Of a stretch of 5,957 nucleotides of DNA, positions 1 through 5,711 are shown in pieces; positions within the stretch are counted from its first letter, which is position 1, and every line of letters begins with the position of its first letter. The DNA is from Planctomycetota bacterium. Its GTDB lineage: Bacteria; Planctomycetota; SZUA-567; H5-PLA8; CALKMO01. The stretch spans positions 1 to 5,957 of the forward strand of contig JAOACM010000288.1 in NCBI GenBank assembly GCA_026417845.1. Direction: 5' to 3'. The translations under genes were made by a program, and so were the position numbers. Under the pieces are notes generated by a model that saw only the letters and a list, made by a program, of their open reading frames with translations, was not told the origin of the DNA and did not search any database.

Positions 1-2804
1 ATGCGGCGGTTCAGGACGGCCCTGGCCGCGCGGCCCTCTTCCGTAGCCGCCCAGTCGCCTTCCAGCTTTTTCTCCAGGAACACGCGGGCCTCGGCCTCCT
101 GCAGTCCTTCCACGAGGCATTCGAAGCGGGCCGTGCTCTCGGCCCCATCCGGTCCCGGCGCCAGCATGTATTTGACGGTGGCGCCAAGCCACCCGCCCCG
201 GTAGACATCACCCCAGTAGTCCGCGCCCATGCGCCCCACTCCGCGCGCCCCGGCCACGATGGCCCTTTCGGGGGCGAGCCTGTAATAGAACGGGACCGAA
301 TCGGTGTAGATCGTTATCGCCGTGCTCAGCCTCCGCGGGAAGACCAGCCGCATCGCGGGATTCTTCCAGCCCGTGTGGCTGAACACCGCGGGGCGCCTGG
401 TCTTCTCATCCAGCCGCATGGCGCCCTGGTGATCGAAGATGCTGACGATGACCGAAAAGGGGTCCTTCGCGGCTCCTCGCGACATGCCCTTCGAGTGCGA
501 GTGGCAGCTCCTCATCCATCCCGTCCCGGGGGCCAGATCACCGAGCAGGCCCGCCATGTCGAACAGGCCTTCTCCGAGCGCGTCCCACGGGTGACCCCAA
601 CACGCGGCCTTTTCCAGCTTCCGCCGGCCCAGCATGGCGAGCGCCTCACTGACGAAGGGGGCCAGCATCTTCCGGGCCTCCGGATCCTTCGGGCCGGGGA
701 GGTCCATCCCCTCCGTCCTGCCGGATGCCTCGTCGCGCACAAGGACCCGGGATTTCTTGTCCGCCGCGCCGTAGAACGGATCATTGAAAACCACGAAGTT
801 CACGATCTTCGGGACGCATCCGGAGGCGATGGCCGCGTCCAGGTATTTCTCCGCCCTGGAAAGATCGCACCCCCAGCTGCCGTCCGCTTTTCTGACGAAT
901 ACCACCGGCGAATCGGCCCCGTTGGCGAATTCGGACCCCAGCAACACCGGCACGATCAGGAGCGCGTTGTTGACCCTGGCCAGTTGCCTGAAACTCGCCC
1001 TCATCCTCGCGATGTGTTCGTCCGACCACGGGGATACACCGTATTGCCGGGCGACCGCCCACGGAGACTGGTCCAGCGCGACGACCGTTTCGAACGACGG
1101 TGGATCAGGGAGCGTCCAGTCCATGACCCGGAGGCGGATGGGTACCCGGAGCTTCTCGATCCCGGCCTCGACGGCGATTTCGCCCCGATATTCTCCGGGC
1201 GCCGCGTCCTTCGGTATCGCCACCGTTATCCAGACCGGCCGGCACGATCCGGCCGGCACGGAAGCCGGCGGGGAGGAGCTCAGATGGTCGAAAAACTCGA
1301 TCTCCGAAGCCTGCCTTGCATTACCCTCCCTGTCCGCGAGCGGACGGTTCCCGGCGAGCCGCTGCAGGTACATCGTGACCGTGGCCGACTGGCCGGACTC
1401 GGGGTCGCGCGCATCCGAATCGCCCCTTGGAGCCATGCGCGCGAGCGCGGTCCCGACGGCGTATCTTACGGTCACGGCCGAAGCCGGTATCTTCGCGCCC
1501 CCCTCGCTTCTCAGATCGGAAACGGAGGCGCGCAGGCCGCGCAGCTCCCTGTCGGTCCCGACCGCCACCTGGCAGGAAAATGAGCCGTTACGCGCGCCGA
1601 CGATCCGCGCCGGGGCGGCTACGGCTTCCGAGGGACCGAAGTCGCGCGTCAGGTACCGGCGGTGGATGTCGTCCGGCCACGCCCGCACGCCGGAGGGAGG
1701 CCGTTCCATCAGGATCGAACCGGGAGGCTCCGCCTCCGCCTCCATCTCGATCAGACAGCAGTGGGACCAGGCATACCCGCCCATCGAGTCCCACACGTCC
1801 CCGAGGCGCTTCCGCTCGAATACTATGGGGTGCAGGTCGGCGCGATGGATCTCGACCGCCACGACGTTGTCCCCCTTGCGCAACAGGGCCGGAGGAACCT
1901 CCAGCGGCCCGAGGATGCGGTTGCGTACCTTCAGCGTCTCTTCCCATTCGGGCTTCGTCAGGGGATAATCCGCCCCGTTCCACCAGGCGTGGTAGGCGAC
2001 CATCTCCGGACACGGAGGTTTCGCCGGCAGCGGCCTCCCTGTTCCGCCCCAGTATCGCGGGAATTCCGGGAGCGGCCGGCTTTTCCAGAAATTTTCCCTG
2101 GTCCGCCTCTTATCCTCGCTCAACCAGACCTCCATCGCCGCGTCCTCCATCGGAGCCTGGAGCGCGTAAGCCCGGACCGGGTAGCACCGGGCGCCGGCGT
2201 CGGGGGCGATCTCGCCGGCCGGCAGATGGCCGCGGCCGATCTCCTTCCCATTCACGTAAACGACCGCCCCGCCGCGGTAGACGAGCCTGAGGGCGAGCCG
2301 TTTCACCTTCGCGGGGTCCTCCACGAATATCCGCTGGCGGAAAAAGGCCGTCCCGACGCCGTGCGAAATCGCCTCGCCTTCGGAACTGAAGCCGTGGGGC
2401 CGGGGATGGCCGGCGGCGAACGGGAGCCGCTCCCTCTGCCAAGCCGAGTCGTCGAAATCGGCGGTCTTCCAGTCGGGCGGCGGCGGCTCCGACCGTACGA
2501 GAAGCGTTAGCGGCGAACTGTAGCCGTGGCCGGCGTACACGAACTCGTAGTAAAACGGCCATCCCACGAACGGCTTCGCCAGGTCTATACCTTTCCTTCT
2601 GATTTCGTCTCCCAGCCCTCCCTCGTTGGCCGCCGCGTCCCTGGCAAGCTCCTCCGGCGATATCCGCGCCGGCGAGAACAGAAAATAATGGCGCCAGTAA
2701 CCGGCCATCAGGTCGAGCCGTCCGCCGGAGACGTCGGATTCGCCGGCGCGAGCCGGCGCGGCGGCACAGAGGACCGACAGCACCGCAGGGAATGCCTTCC
2801 TCAT
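1..2804 (-). CDS. Secreted multidomain glycoside hydrolase, GH123/DUF4091-like (3' end beyond window)
   Basis: Open for 934 codons from an ATG at 2804 with no stop before the window edge, so the C-terminus is missing. Residues 1-20 form a signal peptide (MRK, hydrophobic core, ending Ala-Arg-Ala before Gly21), so the product is exported. Residues about 100-325 look like a split galactose-binding-like beta-sandwich: DWKTADFDDSAW (111-122), GTAFFRQRIFV (151-161), VVYVNGKEIGRG (181-192) and RKGDNVVAVEIHR (309-321). Residues about 375-560 resemble the N-terminal sandwich of GH123/DUF4091 proteins (SFSCQVAV, LRGLRASVSDL, IPASAVTVRYAVG, GEYRGEIAV), leading through RVMDWTLPDPPS (559-570) into a (beta/alpha)-barrel. 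Late barrel landmarks are CWGHPWD (735-741), MGADYWGD (859-866) and RFECLVEGLQEAEARVFLE (893-911), the last typical of these hydrolases. Known family members release hexosamines or other sugars, but the substrate here is unknown. I do not see the Asp-Glu-Pro motif expected of GH123, so catalysis is unproven. The gene lies 271 bp after B and may share its transcript. Existence and start are near certain; family assignment is by remembered motifs. Confidence 0.85.
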   Translation of the reverse strand, partial: MRKAFPAVLSVLCAAAPARAGESDVSGGRLDLMAGYWRHYFLFSPARISPEELARDAAANEGGLGDEIRRKGIDLAKPFVGWPFYYEFVYAGHGYSSPLTLLVRSEPPPPDWKTADFDDSAWQRERLPFAAGHPRPHGFSSEGEAISHGVGTAFFRQRIFVEDPAKVKRLALRLVYRGGAVVYVNGKEIGRGHLPAGEIAPDAGARCYPVRAYALQAPMEDAAMEVWLSEDKRRTRENFWKSRPLPEFPRYWGGTGRPLPAKPPCPEMVAYHAWWNGADYPLTKPEWEETLKVRNRILGPLEVPPALLRKGDNVVAVEIHRADLHPIVFERKRLGDVWDSMGGYAWSHCCLIEMEAEAEPPGSILMERPPSGVRAWPDDIHRRYLTRDFGPSEAVAAPARIVGARNGSFSCQVAVGTDRELRGLRASVSDLRSEGGAKIPASAVTVRYAVGTALARMAPRGDSDARDPESGQSATVTMYLQRLAGNRPLADREGNARQASEIEFFDHLSSSPPASVPAGSCRPVWITVAIPKDAAPGEYRGEIAVEAGIEKLRVPIRLRVMDWTLPDPPSFETVVALDQSPWAVARQYGVSPWSDEHIARMRASFRQLARVNNALLIVPVLLGSEFANGADSPVVFVRKADGSWGCDLSRAEKYLDAAIASGCVPKIVNFVVFNDPFYGAADKKSRVLVRDEASGRTEGMDLPGPKDPEARKMLAPFVSEALAMLGRRKLEKAACWGHPWDALGEGLFDMAGLLGDLAPGTGWMRSCHSHSKGMSRGAAKDPFSVIVSIFDHQGAMRLDEKTRRPAVFSHTGWKNPAMRLVFPRRLSTAITIYTDSVPFYYRLAPERAIVAGARGVGRMGADYWGDVYRGGWLGATVKYMLAPGPDGAESTARFECLVEGLQEAEARVFLEKKLEGDWAATEEGRAARAVLNRR

Positions 2805-2810
2805 ATTTCT

Positions 2811-2816
2811 CCTCCT
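2811..2816 (-). promoter_or_regulatory. Ribosome binding site of gene A
   Basis: AGGAGG on the minus strand, six bases (AGAAAT) before the ATG at 2804. It is a near-perfect Shine-Dalgarno match at good spacing and, with the signal peptide that follows directly, fixes the start of gene A. Confidence 0.9.
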
Positions 2817-2918
2817 CGCGCGCGGCTCCGCGCTCCCGCCGCCCGCGCTCCGGCGCCCGGGCGGACTCCGATCCCGTCCGCCTCCCTCCCCCGCGCCCTG
2901 CGCGCCGGGCCGGCCATC

Positions 2919-2930
2919 TCCGGCGCCGGA
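2919..2930. repeat. 12-bp palindrome TCCGGCGCCGGA, copy 1
   Basis: A perfect 12-bp palindrome in the gap upstream of gene A. The same 12-mer occurs at 5671-5682 in the gap upstream of gene B. I found no further copy in the coding parts by eye. It is compatible with a shared operator, but the base composition of the gaps makes chance a real possibility. Confidence 0.35.
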
Positions 2931-2971
2931 ACGCCGCCCCTCCGAACAGGGCCTAGCCTGCCGGTCCGATC

Positions 2972-2998
2972 TGCCCGGCCGGCGCGGATCGCCGGGCA
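2972..2998. other. Hairpin-forming inverted repeat in the B-A gap
   Basis: TGCCCGGC (2972-2979) and GCCGGGCA (2991-2998) are perfect 8-base inverted arms around an 11-base spacer. In the direction of transcription the downstream flank is GATCGG with no run of T, so it does not look like a standard intrinsic terminator. It could be a 3'-end stabilising stem for the B message, or chance in DNA of about 81% GC. Confidence 0.35.
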
Positions 2999-3075
2999 AA
3001 GCCGATGTCCGGGCCGCGCGAACGGCTTCTGGCCGCCCCGGCCGCCGGCGGCTGTCGCGCCTCCGCCCGCGCCTC

Positions 3076-5541
3076 TCATCTCGGTTCCGCCGGCCCCCGG
3101 AAGACGCTGCCGCCGAAGGTCGAGACGTATATGACGTCCGGATCATCCGGAGCGACCGTCACGCGCATTGTGTTGGCGAACGGAAACGACTCGAACGGCC
3201 GCCAGCTTTCTCCGTTATCGGTGCTGAGCCACAGTGAGGCCTTCTCCGGCGCCCCTTCGCACATCGTGGCGTACACCCATCCGGGCCTCTTCGGGTGGAA
3301 GTACGCGCCGAAGTGCTCCGCGCCGAACCTGGCGACCCTCTTCCACGAAGCGCCCCCGTCCGCCGTGCGGTAGAGGCCGCCCTGCTTCCGGCCGCCGGCA
3401 TCGGCCGCGCCGATGAAGATTATGCGGCTGTCGGATGGATGCACGGCGAAATCCTTCGGCCAAAGCAGGCCCAGCGGCGCCGTAATGCGCTCCCACGAGC
3501 CACCACCGTCCCTCGACCTGTAAAGCCCCACCCCGTCCTCGCGGAACCCGCCGACCGTCGCCGTCACCAGCGCGAATACCGTGCCGTCCGCGTGAACGGC
3601 CACCCGGCACACGTTCATGTTATCCGGGTGCCCGAGACCGGAATTGGCCGCCTTCCACGTCCTGCCGTCGTCGGCGGATTTGTACACGCCGCCGCCGAAG
3701 ATGCCGGCGTAGAGCGTCCGGGACCCCGCCGAACTCTTCCGGTCGAGCGCTATGGACGTGACCGGCGCCTTCGGCAGACCCTCGCCGCACGGCTTCCACG
3801 ATTCGCAGAAATCCGCGCTGATGCACACCCCGCCCCCGCCGCGCGAGCGGTGCCTGCCGCTTATGATGTTCGCGTTCGGGATATCGTGCACGTCGGAGAA
3901 CGCGCCCCACGCCTTTCCGGGCACGTCCGGATCGAATGCCAGTTCATAGCACGTATTGCGCCATGGAGCCCACTTGTTCTTTTCCCACCATATCCAGGAT
4001 CTCCCGCCGTCCAGCGATCGTGCGAAGCCGATGTCTGTGTAGGCGATGTAATGGCGATTCCTCTGGTGCGGGTCCACGTAATAACACCACGTTGTGGTTA
4101 CGACCAGGCCGTTACATAGCCAGGCCGAGCCGGGGCCCGGGGCGCGGCCCGGCGAGGGCAGGCAATGCCCGCACAGCCACCTGGCACCCCCGTCCCGCGT
4201 GACGAACACGCGCATGTCGTCGGTCGTCAGGATCCTGCCGGAGTCGGACGGGCATATCGCCGCCCCGATGGGGCAGCCCTGGTACGCCTGCCCGGTCGAG
4301 GCCGTATGGTAGTTGTGCTCGCAGTTGAACTCCCTGAAGCGCGGGTCCTGGTACCAGGTCGGGCGCCAGTTCCTCCCGCCGTCGTCGCTGCGGAAGCATG
4401 TCGGGTGGCCCGGCGGCCAGAAGCTGGTGCTCGTGTTGAACGCATAAACGCGCATGGGGTCAGCGTCGGCGGCAAGTACATGCCGGTACTGGGCGACCGG
4501 ACCGTCGGCCCATTCGCCGGTCGCCTTCGTCTCCATATTGATGCCGCTCCCCATGGCCGACTCCCACGTCCCGCCCCCGTCGGCCGAGCGGTAGATGCCG
4601 CCGGCGAACTTTCCGTCCTGAACGCGGCTCTCGACCGAGCAGTACAGCATAGCCCTGCCGGTCTTCGGATCGGAGGCCCCGCGGAAGGAGAGTATCTTTT
4701 TCCACGGAAGGCCCTTCGTCTTTTCGGCCCATGAGGCGCCGCCGTCGTCGGAGCGCCATATGCCGTCGGCCGACGCCACGAAAAGGCGCCTTCCGCCGGG
4801 CGGAGACGTGCGGTCCACGCAGCAGGATATCGCGGCGCCGGATATCCCGGCGCAGCGCGCCCACGTCGCGCCGCCGTCGCGCGATATGGCCGCTCCCGAT
4901 CGCGTGCCGGCGAGCATCAGGCGCGGATCGTCCGGGTCGAAGACGATCTCGCCGCTCAGCGGCGCGCCGGCGTCGCCAAGCGGGCGCCACGTTTCGCCGC
5001 CGTCGGCCGTGATCAGCAGCCTGCCCGATCCCCACCCCGCCGGAGCCGCTATCACGCGAGGATCGGACGGATGCATGGCCGGCGCGCACTGCGTGTTGCT
5101 CATCCGCTGCCGCCAGTGGATCATCTTCCATGTCCTGCCCCCGTCCCTGGATATGTAGCTGCCGGACATGTCGCAGTTGATCATCATCAGGTCGGGGTTG
5201 GCGCGGCTTATGACGGGAACAAACATCGCCCCGCCCCCGGAAAGCCCGACGGGCTCCCAGCCGCAGACTTTTTCAGCCACGGACGCCTCCCCGCCGCGGG
5301 ACTCGCTCAATCCGGAGAGGATATGCGCGGCCGCGACGACAAGCGCCGCCGCCGCGCGGACCGCCCGGAACGGACCGGGCGCCCCCGGCGAGACCGCCCC
5401 ACGGACCGGACATGCCGCCGCGAACGCACGCGCTCCGGGCGGACGACCCGCGGATATACGGACCGCGGACGTCCCTGCCGCCTCAGGGACCGGCAACAGC
5501 CGGCGCGCGGCCGGACCACGAGAGAAACGGGCGTCGCGCAT
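3076..5541 (-). CDS. Secreted double beta-propeller with Asp-box repeats, GH74/sortilin-like
   Basis: 821 codons from ATG at 5541 to TGA at 3076-3078. Thirteen Asp boxes (S/T-x-D-x-G-x-x-W) start at residues 131, 178, 220, 264, 319, 385, 448, 509, 575, 622, 676, 726 and 773, e.g. SRDGGRTW and STDNGESW. The spacing and the 7+6 grouping fit two tandem propellers, about residues 95-465 and 470-815. The opening GWEPVGLSGGGAMFVPVI (94-111) with NCDMSGSY (122-129) resembles the start of GH74 xyloglucanases (IGGGGFVPG...TDIGGAY), and YTDIGFARS (501-509) resembles the start of their second propeller. The matching residues Asp124 and Asp503 would be the two catalytic acids. Hydrophobic residues 64-72 (AAALVVAAA) look like a signal peptide core, but the n-region of about 60 residues is unusually long. 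The ATG was chosen for its Shine-Dalgarno and because it includes that core; GTG at 5280 is an alternative. The box at 575 is degenerate (SADFCESW) and the protein has 21 Cys from residue 93 on. Alternatives are a non-catalytic BNR/sortilin propeller or a sialidase-like protein. Confidence 0.85.
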   Translation of the reverse strand: MRDARFSRGPAARRLLPVPEAAGTSAVRISAGRPPGARAFAAACPVRGAVSPGAPGPFRAVRAAAALVVAAAHILSGLSESRGGEASVAEKVCGWEPVGLSGGGAMFVPVISRANPDLMMINCDMSGSYISRDGGRTWKMIHWRQRMSNTQCAPAMHPSDPRVIAAPAGWGSGRLLITADGGETWRPLGDAGAPLSGEIVFDPDDPRLMLAGTRSGAAISRDGGATWARCAGISGAAISCCVDRTSPPGGRRLFVASADGIWRSDDGGASWAEKTKGLPWKKILSFRGASDPKTGRAMLYCSVESRVQDGKFAGGIYRSADGGGTWESAMGSGINMETKATGEWADGPVAQYRHVLAADADPMRVYAFNTSTSFWPPGHPTCFRSDDGGRNWRPTWYQDPRFREFNCEHNYHTASTGQAYQGCPIGAAICPSDSGRILTTDDMRVFVTRDGGARWLCGHCLPSPGRAPGPGSAWLCNGLVVTTTWCYYVDPHQRNRHYIAYTDIGFARSLDGGRSWIWWEKNKWAPWRNTCYELAFDPDVPGKAWGAFSDVHDIPNANIISGRHRSRGGGGVCISADFCESWKPCGEGLPKAPVTSIALDRKSSAGSRTLYAGIFGGGVYKSADDGRTWKAANSGLGHPDNMNVCRVAVHADGTVFALVTATVGGFREDGVGLYRSRDGGGSWERITAPLGLLWPKDFAVHPSDSRIIFIGAADAGGRKQGGLYRTADGGASWKRVARFGAEHFGAYFHPKRPGWVYATMCEGAPEKASLWLSTDNGESWRPFESFPFANTMRVTVAPDDPDVIYVSTFGGSVFRGPAEPR
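5286..5290 (-). promoter_or_regulatory. Possible alternative ribosome binding site inside gene B (GTG at 5280)
   Basis: GGAGG sits five bases before an in-frame GTG at 5280-5278 (residue 88 of the long form). Using it would give a 734-residue protein beginning at AEKVCGW, without the hydrophobic signal segment. The motif also simply encodes Gly-Glu-Ala, so it may be incidental. It is listed because the 5' part of the gene has non-coding-like composition. Confidence 0.25.
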
Positions 5542-5548
5542 GCGGCGT

Positions 5549-5553
5549 CCTCC
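5549..5553 (-). promoter_or_regulatory. Ribosome binding site for the ATG start of gene B
   Basis: GGAGG on the minus strand, seven bases before ATG 5541. It supports this start over the much longer open frame that runs on upstream through gene C (to 5928). Confidence 0.65.
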
Positions 5554-5556
5554 GCG

Positions 5557-5574
5557 AAAACGCCCTGCAGGGCG
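5557..5574 (-). terminator. Small hairpin followed by TTTT just upstream of gene B
   Basis: CGCCCTGCAGGGCG (5561-5574) is a perfect palindrome that can fold as a 5-bp stem with a TGCA loop. On the transcribed strand it is followed directly by TTTT (5560-5557), then CGC and the GGAGG of gene B. The shape is that of a weak intrinsic terminator or attenuator. The stem is short and the T-run minimal, so function is uncertain. Confidence 0.3.
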
Positions 5575-5670
5575 CACCGGGCGCGCGGGGCGTCCGGATC
5601 GCCGGCGGCCCCCCGTGCCGGCCGCTCCGCCCGCCCGGCCGCCCGGCTGCCGCCGGAAGCGATGGACGCC

Positions 5671-5682
5671 TCCGGCGCCGGA
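5671..5682. repeat. 12-bp palindrome TCCGGCGCCGGA, copy 2
   Basis: Identical to the palindrome at 2919-2930. It lies about 130 bp before the ATG of gene B; copy 1 lies about 115 bp before the ATG of gene A. The identity extends to a 13th base (G) in the direction of transcription. Confidence 0.35.
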
Positions 5683-5711
5683 TCGGGTCCGAGCGGCCGG
5701 TTCCCTGCCGT

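Larger units (their letters stand above)
2805..3075 (-). other. Very GC-rich gap between genes B and A
   Basis: By hand count 51 of 271 bases are A or T, so GC is about 81%, clearly above the flanking genes (58-65% in sampled 60-base stretches). No sigma-70-like promoter or T-tract terminator is visible. It contains an imperfectly placed hairpin (2972-2998), a 12-bp palindrome (2919-2930) also present in the other gap, and the ribosome binding site of A next to the start. One frame is open across the whole gap (3079-2801, 92 residues) but reads as Arg/Gly/Ala/Pro-rich low-complexity protein, so I treat the region as probably non-coding leader. Confidence 0.6.
5542..5711 (-). other. Extremely GC-rich gap between genes C and B
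   Basis: By hand count only 29 of 170 bases are A or T, so GC is about 83%. No promoter-like -10/-35 pair is recognisable. It holds the palindrome at 5671-5682, the small hairpin at 5561-5574 with T4 on the transcribed strand, and the ribosome binding site of B. An open frame continues through it in the frame of B, but that reading would overlap gene C in another frame and looks like GC-driven openness. Confidence 0.6.

Noticed and set aside
375..1968. Long plus-strand open frames (402 residues at 375-1583, 394 residues at 784-1968) opposite gene A
   Set aside because: They are antisense to an intact frame with a signal peptide, ribosome binding site and recognisable domains. Their translations are Arg/Pro/Ser/Ala-rich without family features, as expected for shadow frames in GC-rich DNA.
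2801..3079. Calling the 92-residue bridging frame as a gene
   Set aside because: Composition is that of translated GC-rich spacer and there is no good ribosome binding site. It is kept as a finding because of its exact ATGA overlaps, not annotated as a gene.
4162..4173. CGHC (residues 457-460 of gene B), the redox motif of protein disulfide isomerases
   Set aside because: It follows directly on an Asp-box Trp inside a propeller blade, with no thioredoxin fold around it. A structural or chance Cys pair is more likely.
3295..4734. Plus-strand open frames opposite gene B (274 residues at 3295-4119, 189 residues at 4165-4734)
   Set aside because: They lie antisense to the Asp-box repeats of gene B and show no domains or good ribosome binding sites.
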